Assembly (NCBI GenBank): GCA_905479495.1
Contig: CAJQMR010000007.1
Location: 124,001 to 188,000 of the forward strand
DNA length: 64,000 bases
Source: an uncultured Anaerolineae bacterium
GTDB taxonomy: Bacteria; Chloroflexota; Anaerolineae; Promineifilales; Promineifilaceae
Reading direction: 5' to 3'
Shown: positions 35,177-44,638 of the stretch, piece by piece
Layout: every line of letters begins with the position of its first letter
Numbering within the stretch: the first letter of the stretch is position 1
Position numbers and translations under genes: made by a program
Notes under the pieces: generated by a model
What the model saw: the letters and a program-made list of their open reading frames with translations, nothing else
What the model was told of the DNA's origin: nothing
The model's database searches: none

Positions 35177-35210
35177 AAAGCGGGTTGACAATTCATTGCC
35201 AACCCGCTTT
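35177..35210. terminator. Bidirectional terminator gmk / subtilase
   Basis: AAAGCGGGTTG (35177-35187) pairs exactly with CAACCCGCTTT (35200-35210). A-rich sequence precedes it and TTTTGTTTT follows, so it can stop transcription from both sides between these convergent genes. Confidence 0.85.
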
Positions 35211-35252
35211 TGTTTTACTTTACGAGCAGCCTAAAGCTGCAAGTTAGAACTG

Positions 35253-38200
35253 TTATTCAGCACCGTTGCTAATTTCACCGCTAAAGCAGGAAACGGCCGT
35301 GCCTTCAAACAGCGAAGACGTCATCTCAGCACAATTGGTCCAGTCACCTGGTTTCGTGCCGTAGGCGCTGTACGTAATTGTGTAAGTCTCACCCGGTTCA
35401 CCTGGGGTAGAGAATACATCAACTTCGTAGTCACCATCCGGGAAGGAAGGTGCTGGTGCATCACCAACGCCGTCGAGGTAAATCTGGCCGCCGGTGTTGC
35501 CGAATTTGTTCTCGGCACCAACGGTCAGGAAACCACCGTCGCCGTCAGAGATTTCTGTACCGTACGTGAAGCTGATATCTTCTACACCATTAATACCAAT
35601 CCAAACCTGGAAGGTGTTCAGTTCACCGTCACCATAATTGGAAACAGCTTCCCATTCCACAACAATCCAAGAGTTTACACCATCGCCCAAAACATTAACG
35701 AGAACGCGACCGCCAAATTCTGGGTTCAAGTCAGTCCAGAATGGAGCTAGGATGTTGTTTGGTATAGCTGCACTGGGGATCGGTTGGTTGATGTAGTCAA
35801 CATCTGCGCTGGTACCACCGCCAACAACGATGTAACCGTTAGACACAACACCGATTTGGGAATAAGTTTCACCGGCATAGACAAAGGGCGAAACATTTAC
35901 ATTCGCGATACTTTCATCCGTTGCGCCTAAATCAAGGTTACCGCCAAACTGATCGAGTGCCAGGTAGCCAGCCGGGGAAGCCAGCGGATCAACCGCTGCA
36001 TCTACGATTGCCGGAGCAGCGCCAAACAGCGTGCCGCTAGCGCTCAAGGAGCGAGAGCTGGTCTGTGTAGCGCCATCAACGCTGCCGTTTACCAGACGCA
36101 GACGACGTGGCAACACGTCATTTACGCTGAAGTCGGCTTCGTCGAAGCTGTTGTTGGTGATAGAGATTGTACATTCAGTTACTTCACCAGGAGCCAGGCT
36201 AGCAGAATCACAAGTTTTGTCGATGGTGACTGGTGCCTGTTCGCGTACAATGGTGATGGGGAAGCGCAGGGCGTGATCACCATGAGTCAGGTGCATCACA
36301 GCCATAGCCGTTTCACCAAGTTCAACAGCACTAGCATCAACGTGAATGCTTAACGTTGCATCGCGACCAGCGCGGATGCCAACAACAGAAGGCACGTCTA
36401 CAACCAGGCCATCATTGGATTCAACGGTGATATACCACCAAGCATCGTAGTCCAGTTCGCTTTGCAGCGTACGTTCTACTGTCATCTGGCCAGGCATGCT
36501 GGGGATGTACAGGCTGGGATAGTTGGAATTCCACAGGTCGGTTTCGTGCAGATAGAAGTTAGCCGCAGATTCAGAAATGCTCAGACCAGGATTACCAGCA
36601 ACGTTCAGATCAATACGGCCAGAACCAGCGTCGAAGTTATCAACTGGCGTGACAGCATCTTCTTTTACGAGACCATCAACTGTGGCGGTCATCATCAAAG
36701 CAGACTTGATCTGTCCGGGAGTCCAGTCAGGATGCAAAGCTTTGAGCAGGGCACCTGCGCCAGCCGTATGCGGGCTGGACATGGAAGTACCGCTCTTGAA
36801 ACCATATAAGCTTGGAACACCTAGCGGCTCAGCTTCGTATGGCGTGATTGCGGCTAGAATGTCTACGCCTGGGGCAGTTACGTCTGGCTTGCTGATGCCC
36901 AAGGTTTGGCCAGCGCCACCGCGTGAGCTGAAGGCGGCCATGACGTCACCCTGAACCGTGGATTTCAAACCACCGCTCAATGTGCCCATCACATCATTGT
37001 TGTTAGCCATGAAGTCGAGCAGAGCAACACCAGCATCGTCTTGAATATGGATGCCAGGAACCCAGTGACTGTCTGCCACTACGCTTTGTAGTGATGGATT
37101 GTACAGGACAAAACCACCAGCGCCGCCTTCGGCGACGTTGAAGCTCTTGGTTACGCGGGCAATAACGCCACGTTTACAAACAACAATTTCACCGTCAAAG
37201 GTACCAGCCGGGAATGGCGTGTTACACATACCTTTTTCTGCATCGGTGTCTGGCAAGCCATCATAATCGGCAGCCAAAACAACTGGGGCTGGACCGTAAC
37301 CGGCGGTGATGGAAATACCATCTAGGGTCAACGATGCATCGCCGGACTCAACAGTCAGGGTAGCCACAAAACCACGGTCGTGGGTGCTGGCGCCAGAAGT
37401 CATTGTCCAGGGACCACGGTGGGCAACCGTATCGGCACCAGGACCGGAATTACCAGCGGAAGCAGCAACGAATACGCCGTTGTCATAAGCAACGGAGAAA
37501 GCTTGTTCCACAATATCGTTGTAAGGATCGCTACCACCACCGATGGAGAAGTTGATTACATCAACGCCATCGATGAGCGCCTGCTCAACGGCGGCAATAG
37601 AGTCACTACCATAGCAGCTTGAGGTACCAGGTACGGAACCACAAATTTTGTAAGCAATGATCTGTGCCCGGGGGGCAACACCAGAAATAATACCCAGAGT
37701 TCCGCCCAGAAGATCAGCAGATACGTTGCTATTACCAGCAACGGTGCTGCCTGTGTGGGAACCATGACCATCATTGTCACGTGCGGAGAGGAATTCCCCA
37801 TCCATCATAGTACGATTGGCTTCGAAGGTGGCCATAAAGCGGTAGGCACCAATGAGTTTGTTGTTACATTCAAAGTCGAGGCCCAAATCTGTACCGTCAG
37901 CCATCACACTGCCCAGATCGCATTCATATGTTCCTGGAGGAGCGGCATAAGGATTGCCATTCGGGTCTGGATCGGAGAAGGAAGGATTCTCTGGCCAAAC
38001 ACCAGAATCCAATATACCAACAATGATGCCTTCGCCAGCGTTCTCTTGCCCACCCAGGGCGCTCCAAACGGTGGGCGCACCGATCCATTGCGGACCAGCA
38101 TCGGTTGTTAGTTCAACTTCTTCATCCAGGTAAATACCGGTGACACCGGACATGGAAGCAATTGCATCCAGGTTAGCACCAGCAACACGGGAAACAGCAA

Positions 38201-38516
38201 CACCGTTGAAAACTGTGTTGTATTCATAGGTTACTTGGCCATAGTTACTGAGGGTATCTTTGAGGGTACCAGCATCGATGGATTCATCGACGGTGATAAT
38301 AAGGTTGACTTCTTCCAGATCGCCAATTTCAACGCGGTTCGCAGTGACCGTTTTGCTGTTGGTGTAGCTGGAGTCAACAGATAGAGCATCGCCTGTGGTC
38401 GTGAAGCCACCGTCCTGAGCAAAGCCGAGAGAGGCTGAGGAAAGAACCAGGACGAGTGTCAACAATGCCAGAAGCAATAGAGTAAGCACACTCTTTTTTG
38501 GGTTTTTCTTAAACAT
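35253..38516 (-). CDS. Large secreted subtilisin-like serine protease (S8), 1087 aa
   Basis: The protein has a signal peptide (to ~residue 34, cleavage near FAQD), an inhibitor-I9-like prodomain (~65-135), and an S8 catalytic domain with Asp170 (ILDSGVWPE), His251 (DNDGHGSHTG), the oxyanion Asn355 (SAGNSG) and Ser577 (GTSMSSPH). A PA domain is inserted at ~410-515. A beta-rich region follows, then a conserved-repeat/DUF11-like domain (~800-850) and a C-terminal beta domain with no visible anchor. It is thus an exported, probably cell-surface protease. ACGGCCGT occurs only once, at its 3' end; codon use differs from many neighbours (high expression or transfer). A 942-bp region precedes it. 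Confidence 0.94.
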   Translation of the reverse strand: MFKKNPKKSVLTLLLLALLTLVLVLSSASLGFAQDGGFTTTGDALSVDSSYTNSKTVTANRVEIGDLEEVNLIITVDESIDAGTLKDTLSNYGQVTYEYNTVFNGVAVSRVAGANLDAIASMSGVTGIYLDEEVELTTDAGPQWIGAPTVWSALGGQENAGEGIIVGILDSGVWPENPSFSDPDPNGNPYAAPPGTYECDLGSVMADGTDLGLDFECNNKLIGAYRFMATFEANRTMMDGEFLSARDNDGHGSHTGSTVAGNSNVSADLLGGTLGIISGVAPRAQIIAYKICGSVPGTSSCYGSDSIAAVEQALIDGVDVINFSIGGGSDPYNDIVEQAFSVAYDNGVFVAASAGNSGPGADTVAHRGPWTMTSGASTHDRGFVATLTVESGDASLTLDGISITAGYGPAPVVLAADYDGLPDTDAEKGMCNTPFPAGTFDGEIVVCKRGVIARVTKSFNVAEGGAGGFVLYNPSLQSVVADSHWVPGIHIQDDAGVALLDFMANNNDVMGTLSGGLKSTVQGDVMAAFSSRGGAGQTLGISKPDVTAPGVDILAAITPYEAEPLGVPSLYGFKSGTSMSSPHTAGAGALLKALHPDWTPGQIKSALMMTATVDGLVKEDAVTPVDNFDAGSGRIDLNVAGNPGLSISESAANFYLHETDLWNSNYPSLYIPSMPGQMTVERTLQSELDYDAWWYITVESNDGLVVDVPSVVGIRAGRDATLSIHVDASAVELGETAMAVMHLTHGDHALRFPITIVREQAPVTIDKTCDSASLAPGEVTECTISITNNSFDEADFSVNDVLPRRLRLVNGSVDGATQTSSRSLSASGTLFGAAPAIVDAAVDPLASPAGYLALDQFGGNLDLGATDESIANVNVSPFVYAGETYSQIGVVSNGYIVVGGGTSADVDYINQPIPSAAIPNNILAPFWTDLNPEFGGRVLVNVLGDGVNSWIVVEWEAVSNYGDGELNTFQVWIGINGVEDISFTYGTEISDGDGGFLTVGAENKFGNTGGQIYLDGVGDAPAPSFPDGDYEVDVFSTPGEPGETYTITYSAYGTKPGDWTNCAEMTSSLFEGTAVSCFSGEISNGAE

Positions 38517-39458
38517 CTGTTCTCCTGTTATGTGTTACATTGTAAGGTTTCATGCTTTCGTAAAGGGTCGTCTTCCGATTTTGGTACTGGGCAGAATTTT
38601 TTATTTTAATAGAACAGCATACTTCTTTCTGCCAGTCCAATAGGAAACCGCGAGGCAAGCTGGTTTTCTTAATAAAATAAAGCTTTTCACGGTTTGCCTA
38701 AATTTGAAACTGATGTTTATCTTTAAATATAATCACCTCCTTGCGTTTAGAAATTTTAACTTTTTGGCGGGTGCTATAAAAATCTGCAAAAATAAATTTT
38801 TAAGACAGGTTGCTTCTTGAAGGACGAAGTTGTGTTTAAGCGAACTATGCAATGTCCTTTTATTTGCTTAGCCTGATAAAGGCAAGAACCAAATCCACTG
38901 ATTTAGTGGAAAAGTTTTGCCTTATTACTTGAGGAATAGTGAGATTTTCTGGCAAATACTTTCCGAGAGTGCAGAGGATATGGGCCTGATTTAGTGATTT
39001 GTGAGTTTCGTAGCACCTTCCATTAGTAGCTCAATGTTATTTACGCATCTGCGTAATAGATAGTGGCCGTCCGCAAATAAGTTAGCGGAATTGTGCGGAC
39101 GGCTTGGAGTAAGCGGCCTTACAAAAAGGGAAGTTATTGTTGGCCGCTTACATAGATTTAATTTTGGGAAATCAACTCAGTTTTCATATTTTGAAGATGG
39201 GGTCAAGCTTATCTGCTTAATGGCTCAATTAACTTTTGCACTACCTACCTATAGTAGCCTTATTTTAGTTTGAGACTTCTGTGTAACATATCCAGAGCAA
39301 GTTACAGATTGACTTACGAAAAAGTTTCCCTGCCCTGAAGATAAACTGGTTATTGAAGCTGCGTTTTTAGTTGTGTAAAGTGCGTAAATATTTTATAGAA
39401 AGATAGAACGGCCGTGTTATAATGCCCTCCATTCTGCAGCGAGAATAATATCGAATTT
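38517..39458. other. Long AT-rich control region between subtilase and NACHT-like gene
   Basis: This 942-bp gap is strikingly AT-rich and holds no supportable gene. On the minus strand, 38600-38760 can fold in alternative ways (GGCAAACCG and a nearby TTGCC/CGGTTT pair), and it contains AAGGAGGTGATT (minus, 38731-38742) with no start codon after it. At 39066-39103 GCCGTCCGCA pairs with TGCGGACGGC. At 38876-38928 AAGGCAA...TTGCCTT encloses CCACTGATTTAGTGG. On the plus strand TATAAT at 39418-39423 lies 35 bp before the NACHT-like gene. The subtilase likely has a long, structured 5' leader. Confidence 0.45.
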
Positions 39459-41879
39459 ATGCAACAATTCCAAAATTGGCAATTTGACACATTATCCTTC
39501 TCATTAGGCTTGCTCCTGGGGATCGCTGGGGCGTATGGTTTTTTACGCCTGCTGCCGTTTTTGCGTCGTCAATATGCCCGTCTGGCGGGCTGGGTGCGAG
39601 AACGGGTGGCTTATTTGCGTTCTGGGGTAGCGGTGCGTTTTCTGGCGGAAACGGCCGTTTATGCCAACAATTATCATCTCCTTAAAGACCAAACAGAATT
39701 GAATATCCTTTTTGTGCCGCCGCGCTTGCTGGCCCCGCTGGATGATCCGGCGCTGCTCCCTGAAGATCGAGGCGCAATGGCATTTACCTACCTCTGGCCA
39801 GAATGGGCCAAAGGGATGGGACTGCCAACCCCGCCAACGATGACGGTGCAGCAGCTGCTGCAAAACGGCCGTCGTGTCATCATTGCTGGGGAATCCGGCG
39901 TGGGAAAAAGCAGCTTGCTGGCCCATCTGGCACATCGTTGTGCCACGGCGGCGGCAGAGGGCGGCGATCCCCAATTGGTGAATATTTTACCCGTGCTGGT
40001 GCATGTGGCTGAACTTGGTATCTCCTTGGACGGCGAAAAGGAAGATGCGGAAGGTCTTCTGGCCAATGCTTTGCAAAAGCGGGCCAATCCCCTTACCAGT
40101 CCGGGCATTAAGGATTTGCTGCACCAACGTTTAAAAGCGGGGCAGGTGCTGCTGCTGCTGGATGGCTGGGATGCGCTGCCCATAGCCCAACGGCCGAATG
40201 TGGCCGAATGGTTAGAGAGCTTGCTGCGCAAATATAAACAAACCCAAACTTTTGTTGCCGCTGGATTAACTGGCCACGGGTTGCTGCTGGAGCTGGATTT
40301 TACCTGGACCACGCTGCTGCCCTGGCGATTGGGTGAAGCAGAAACATTTGCCGAACAGGCTACCCAGGCGTTATCCGTAAGCCAGCCGCCGCGTTTGCCT
40401 TATTTTTGGCGACCAGGGCAAACAACCGGCGCTACCACGCTCAACTTTGCTGTCCGTGCTTTGGCGAAACTGGCTGATGATCCCAAACGGCCGTTGCCGG
40501 ACCATGAATTGATGCAGCAAAGTCTCACGCTATTCGCTGGCAAGACGCCACCAGAGGCAGAGGTGCTTACCTTTTGGCAGCAGTTAGCTTACAAGATGCT
40601 GCAGGAAGACAAGATGGCGTTGGGTACAATGGAAGTAACGGCCGTTGCCGAATCACTTGCTCAGGAAGCAGATGGGCAAGTTAACCGTAGCCTAGCCAAT
40701 CGACTGCAAAAATCGGTGAAGAACACACCCATTTTTATCACCTGGGGCAATGGCAGTCTAAGCTGTCGGGGTGTATGGTGGCGGGACTTTTTGGCGGCAG
40801 AATATTTGGTCGCGCAAGGGGATGAAGCGACGGTTGCCGCTTATTTGTCCGATTTGAAGTGGGCCCAGGTGCTGCGTTTTTACGTGTCCCAGGTCAATCC
40901 GTCTGATCTGGCTGGGCAACTGCTGAAGGGACAAGACAACACGCCTTCGCGCGAATCAGTTTTCCAGGCGGCTTCCTGGCTGCCACTGACGGCCGAAAAA
41001 GGGGAGTGGCGGCGCCAGACGATGATTTTACTGGGGCAGATGATCCGTTCTGCCACTTCATTTACGCAGGTGCTGCGGCAGCGAGCGATGGCCGCGCTGG
41101 CCCAATCGGGCGAGCCAGGCGTGATGACTTTTGTGACGCAGCTGCTGGAACGGTCTGACCCATTGCTGCGTCAGCTGGGTACGGCAGCATTGGCTTATTT
41201 GGGGCATGATCAGGCGATGACGCTGCTGGCAAAAATGGTAACGGATGGGGATGAATTGGTGCGGCAAACGGCCGTTCACGGCTTGCTGCTGCAACAACAT
41301 CATCCATTGGCCGAACAATCTTTGGTGGCTGCAATGCTCAGTGACGACGAAGAGCTAAGCCGCATCGTGGCCGAAGGCTTGGCCCTAAACGGCGCACGCG
41401 GCACAGAAATTTTGCAAGAAGGGCTGACCGACGACGATATTCAGGTGCGGCGGGCCGCCGTGATTGGTATGTCGCTGCTGGATGCCCCTTGGGTGGAAAA
41501 GCAGCTTATCCAGGTGGAGCGGCATGATGATGAATGGTTTGTGCGCTCGGCGGCGAATGGGGCCTTAGAAACGCTGCGGGCGCGGCGTAAGGCCGCCAGG
41601 TGGGAACTACCCAATCCGGCCGACCAACGCTGGCTGACAATGGCTTTTCGTCAAGACGGCCGTATTGTGCCCGATGGGGCCGCTGCCATGCCCTTTTTGG
41701 TCCAGATCATCAGCGAATCCGACGATCCTAAGATGCGGGCGTCGGCGGCGACGTTGTTAAGTCACCTGCCGGCTTTAGATGCGATGCCTGCGTTGGAAAC
41801 GGCCGCTCGCGACAGCAACTTCATGGTGAGCGAGGCAGCCTTTACCACTTTGTGCCATTTGCGGCGGGCCTACGGGTAG
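39459..41879 (+). CDS. Membrane-anchored NACHT-like ATPase with HEAT-type repeats
   Basis: An 806-residue protein with an N-terminal transmembrane helix (~12-35), a basic juxtamembrane stretch, then a STAND/NACHT-type ATPase: Walker A AGESGVGKSSLL (144-151 core), Walker B VLLLLDGWDALP (Asp235, Asp238), and a helical C-terminal half of degenerate HEAT-type repeats (~515-800) with recurring ALAxLG/AVHGL-like segments. STAND proteins act as signal-activated switches in regulation, immunity or cell death. No effector domain is fused; the membrane anchor may be the output. It stands alone, followed by a terminator. Nine ACGGCCGT-type palindromes occur in it, so it is long resident. Confidence 0.75.
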   Translation: MQQFQNWQFDTLSFSLGLLLGIAGAYGFLRLLPFLRRQYARLAGWVRERVAYLRSGVAVRFLAETAVYANNYHLLKDQTELNILFVPPRLLAPLDDPALLPEDRGAMAFTYLWPEWAKGMGLPTPPTMTVQQLLQNGRRVIIAGESGVGKSSLLAHLAHRCATAAAEGGDPQLVNILPVLVHVAELGISLDGEKEDAEGLLANALQKRANPLTSPGIKDLLHQRLKAGQVLLLLDGWDALPIAQRPNVAEWLESLLRKYKQTQTFVAAGLTGHGLLLELDFTWTTLLPWRLGEAETFAEQATQALSVSQPPRLPYFWRPGQTTGATTLNFAVRALAKLADDPKRPLPDHELMQQSLTLFAGKTPPEAEVLTFWQQLAYKMLQEDKMALGTMEVTAVAESLAQEADGQVNRSLANRLQKSVKNTPIFITWGNGSLSCRGVWWRDFLAAEYLVAQGDEATVAAYLSDLKWAQVLRFYVSQVNPSDLAGQLLKGQDNTPSRESVFQAASWLPLTAEKGEWRRQTMILLGQMIRSATSFTQVLRQRAMAALAQSGEPGVMTFVTQLLERSDPLLRQLGTAALAYLGHDQAMTLLAKMVTDGDELVRQTAVHGLLLQQHHPLAEQSLVAAMLSDDEELSRIVAEGLALNGARGTEILQEGLTDDDIQVRRAAVIGMSLLDAPWVEKQLIQVERHDDEWFVRSAANGALETLRARRKAARWELPNPADQRWLTMAFRQDGRIVPDGAAAMPFLVQIISESDDPKMRASAATLLSHLPALDAMPALETAARDSNFMVSEAAFTTLCHLRRAYG

Positions 41880-41950
41880 GATTTTTAAAAGCGAACTGAA
41901 AAAACGCAAAGAGCGCAAAGTTTTTAGTTGGCGCTATTATGCTTCCCGCA

Positions 41951-41981
41951 AACTCCTGACAGAAGATGTCAGGAGTTTTTT
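41951..41981 (+). terminator. Intrinsic terminator after the NACHT-like gene
   Basis: AACTCCTGACA (41951-41961) pairs with TGTCAGGAGTT (41967-41977) and a run of six T follows. This is a strong rho-independent terminator 72 bp after the stop. Confidence 0.88.
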
Positions 41982-42026
41982 GTATCCTTGAAACATCATC
42001 AGTCAATTGAGCAAAAGGAATGAAAG

Positions 42027-42482
42027 ATGAAACCAAGAGAGACAAAATATTGGATGGCGGTTGCTTCTAAAGATCATGTAATGGCAGGCGTAGCCGGTGG
42101 CTTTATGCAGGCCAATCACGGCAAAAGCAGCCCGCTGCGCCGTGTGGCTCCAGGGGATTGGGTCATTTATTACTCTTCAAAGGTGCACTACAAGGAGAAG
42201 GAACCGTGCCAGGCATTTACGGCCGTTGGCCAAATAAAAGAGGGTGAGGTGTATACGGCCGTCATGGCCCCAGATTTTGAACCGGCCCGGCGTGATGTGG
42301 ATTTTAAGGAATGTGAGGAAGTAGCGATACGGCCGTTAATCGACAGACTCAGCTTTGTTGAGGACAAACAACGCTGGGGCTACAAATTTCGCTTTGGTTT
42401 CTTCGAGATCAATCAGGCCGATTTTAAACTGATTTCAGGAGAGATGCTAACAGGAGGTGTTCGTAATGTCCCTGCAGCCTAA
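42027..42482 (+). CDS. EVE-domain protein
   Basis: A 151-residue protein of the EVE (PUA-like) family: KYWMAVASKDHVMAG, then GDWVIYYSSK, a central AFTAVGQI strand, and the conserved end FGFFEINQADFKLIS. EVE domains read modified bases (such as 5-methylcytosine) or modified RNA and are frequent in defence and modification contexts. It carries ACGGCCGT three times. A second copy of its C-terminus lies at 44639-44764. The last bases overlap the next gene by 17 bp. Confidence 0.88.
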   Translation: MKPRETKYWMAVASKDHVMAGVAGGFMQANHGKSSPLRRVAPGDWVIYYSSKVHYKEKEPCQAFTAVGQIKEGEVYTAVMAPDFEPARRDVDFKECEEVAIRPLIDRLSFVEDKQRWGYKFRFGFFEINQADFKLISGEMLTGGVRNVPAA

Positions 42483-42843
42483 AGCAAACTTACAGCTTGT
42501 TTACGTTTCTGATGTGGTGCGTTCCACACAATTCTATAAAAAAATATTTAAGGCGGAACCTGTATTTTCCAGTCCACGATACGTGGCATTTTCAGCAGAC
42601 TCTAACGATGAAGCATTGTTTGCGATTTGGTCTGGTGGTGAAACGCCGGACAAGGAAATTCCCAGGTTCTCAGAAATAGGGATTTTGCTGCCAACTAGCG
42701 ATGATGTTGACAATCTATTTGACGCTTGGCGGAAAGATAGCGAAATAAACATTATTCGTGAGCCATACGACGAGGTATTTGGTCGTACATTTCTGGTCAG
42801 TGATCCAGATGGTCACATCATTCGCGTTTCACCGCGAGATTAG
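42466..42843 (+). CDS. VOC/glyoxalase-fold protein
   Basis: A 125-residue vicinal-oxygen-chelate fold protein: LQLVYVSDVVRSTQFYKKIF opens the fold in the usual way and FLVSDPDGHIIRVSPRD ends it with the conserved DPDG-x-x-I/R pattern. Members act as glyoxalases, antibiotic-binding proteins or ring-cleavage enzymes; metal ligands here are unclear. The ATG at 42466 has AGGAGGT 7 bp upstream, inside the EVE gene, so translation is coupled. Confidence 0.85.
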   Translation: MSLQPKANLQLVYVSDVVRSTQFYKKIFKAEPVFSSPRYVAFSADSNDEALFAIWSGGETPDKEIPRFSEIGILLPTSDDVDNLFDAWRKDSEINIIREPYDEVFGRTFLVSDPDGHIIRVSPRD

Positions 42844-42895
42844 CCTTTCATTATGTTTGGCTGATTTTGAATTGGTTGCAGATGGGATGTTGGAA

Positions 42896-42934
42896 AAGTG
42901 AAGTGAAAAGGAATATGCCCTTTTCACTTCACTT
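42896..42934. terminator. Bidirectional 16-bp hairpin between VOC and glycosidase genes
   Basis: AAGTGAAGTGAAAAGG (42896-42911) pairs exactly with CCTTTTCACTTCACTT (42919-42934) around a 7-nt loop. It lies between convergent genes. Similar TTTTCACTT wording recurs at 51140-51187. Confidence 0.75.
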
Positions 42935-42956
42935 CAATTTAATGCAGCGCGAAGGT

Positions 42957-44552
42957 TTAGTTTTGGGTTAGGAATACGGGCGCTCCGGTTAACTGTAGAT
43001 TGGAGCCGCTGACCTGTTGGCTGCTACCATCCCAATGTACCTGGGTATAGCTGCCGGGTAGGTTGATGGAGGCTACGGCCGTTTCGCTGTTATCCTGCGT
43101 CGTTTTGGCCCAAAGTACATACCGGAGCTGATTCCCTTGCCGGAAGGCCGCGCCATCTACAGTGGTAGGTAAATTAAGCGCTGTTGTGGCCGCCTCATCA
43201 TAGCTCCAGCCAAAAAGCTGCTGGAATGTGGTGCGATTGGCAATGCCTTGCGGCGTGATGATTTCATTGCCTGGCGTATCTCGATACAGATTTTCATAGA
43301 AGCCCATCAAAGAAAAAGCTGTTGCCGTCGGATCATCATAATTCTTCGATTCGCCCGTCACAAACCAGTAGATTTGTTTGATGTCGGCTTGCTGGGCTTT
43401 GACCAACGCTTTGATGGTGAAGTTACGCTGCAAGACCTCGCCGCCTAATGTCTCATCGATTTGCCTGCGGGCCACGTTCATCTCGGTAATAATCATCGGT
43501 TTTTGCGGATATGTTTGTCCGTCATAGCCTCTGTCAAACAAAACTGTTTCAAAGGCATCGCGGGAATTAAGAAATACTTCAACCGCTTTGTCACTGTGCC
43601 GATCGGGGTGCCATTGACCGTTTTCATAATAGCGTGTACCAAACTGCGGGTAGTTGTGCATGCTGAGCGCATCAAAATAAGCACCGCCCGTTAGCGGGTA
43701 GGCTGTTGTTACCTGCCCGCCATTTGGATTATCTGTGTAACGCAGCAGCGCATCCAGGTAGGAGGGATAGCCCAATCCGCCGGGCGTAATGTAAGCGGTC
43801 GGGTCATATTCTTTAACCACCGCGTAAGCAATGCGCAGCAGGCGAATGTAATGGTAAATGGGCGCATTCAAATTGGGCATGTCGCCTGGTTGTGGCGGAT
43901 TGACCCACCAGCTGCCCGGTTGACCGGCATCTTCCCAGCCATGAGTGGAGTAGGTGTAGTCTGGCTCATTGATAATTTCGTAAAAATCAATGTACTCGCC
44001 ATAGTTGCTGGTGACCAGCCAGATGTACACGGCAAAACGATTGGCGTCATTCACAGGCGTGCCGTTTTCGCCGTTGTCCCAAATGGGTTCGTACATTCCC
44101 TGCCACAGCTCAGATTGTTGGCCATCAAAAACTTCTGTAGAACGCCATTCGTCACGGGGACCTTGCAAGAAGGTGGTGATTTGGCGGAACTGTAAATCAT
44201 TAAAAATATGGTTGAAGGTGTTTATCCGAATGCTTGGTCCCCACTGTGCCAGGAAGTAATCGGGCAAGGTGTTGCGCGCTGAACGGCAGCCAGCATCATA
44301 ACAAAGTTGATAAATGGCTTCATCGTTCCAATTACTGCCATAATATCCAGGATTTAATCCGTATTGAAATTGCCCTGTGTATGTGGGCACCCATTCATTG
44401 GCATTGTCGCCCTGGGCTGTGCCGTTGGTGACCAGGGGCAGATAGGTAAACGTGTCGCTATTTGGGTTAGCGGCTGTGGGGTGTGTGCCGTGGGCAACAG
44501 TGCTCAAAACCAGCACCAGACACAGGCTTAAAAACAGATTGCGAATGTTCAT
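42957..44552 (-). CDS. Secreted TIM-barrel glycoside hydrolase-like protein
   Basis: A 531-residue protein with a signal peptide (hydrophobic core ~5-22), then a barrel with clan-A glycosidase marks: YEIINEPDYTYS holds the likely acid/base Glu (the Asn-Glu-Pro motif), and PMIITEMNVARR the likely nucleophile Glu near the end of a later strand. The rest of the sequence, including a C-terminal beta domain (~440-531), has no recognised family. The start at 44552 is chosen because GGAGGAG lies just upstream, although an earlier in-frame ATG (44570) overlaps it. Probable role: breakdown of an extracellular polysaccharide. Confidence 0.7.
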   Translation of the reverse strand: MNIRNLFLSLCLVLVLSTVAHGTHPTAANPNSDTFTYLPLVTNGTAQGDNANEWVPTYTGQFQYGLNPGYYGSNWNDEAIYQLCYDAGCRSARNTLPDYFLAQWGPSIRINTFNHIFNDLQFRQITTFLQGPRDEWRSTEVFDGQQSELWQGMYEPIWDNGENGTPVNDANRFAVYIWLVTSNYGEYIDFYEIINEPDYTYSTHGWEDAGQPGSWWVNPPQPGDMPNLNAPIYHYIRLLRIAYAVVKEYDPTAYITPGGLGYPSYLDALLRYTDNPNGGQVTTAYPLTGGAYFDALSMHNYPQFGTRYYENGQWHPDRHSDKAVEVFLNSRDAFETVLFDRGYDGQTYPQKPMIITEMNVARRQIDETLGGEVLQRNFTIKALVKAQQADIKQIYWFVTGESKNYDDPTATAFSLMGFYENLYRDTPGNEIITPQGIANRTTFQQLFGWSYDEAATTALNLPTTVDGAAFRQGNQLRYVLWAKTTQDNSETAVASINLPGSYTQVHWDGSSQQVSGSNLQLTGAPVFLTQN

Positions 44553-44638
44553 CGATGGCAGCTCCTCCATAAAAGTACAGATGCTGGGGGCATCTTACCA
44601 TACTACGGGGTCGGTGTGAATACGGCCGTTCATCGTTC

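Noticed and set aside
38600..38700. GGCAAACC on the minus strand resembling a c-di-GMP riboswitch core
   Set aside because: The following conserved segments (GAAA loop in place, ACGCAAAGCC) are not present in the required order.
38698..38736. 12-codon leader peptide beginning GTG on the minus strand
   Set aside because: The GTG lies inside the AAGGAGGTGATT sequence, so the ribosome-binding site and start would overlap.
39091..39273. 60-codon open frame in the AT-rich region
   Set aside because: No ribosome-binding site, no plausible composition, and its start overlaps a hairpin.
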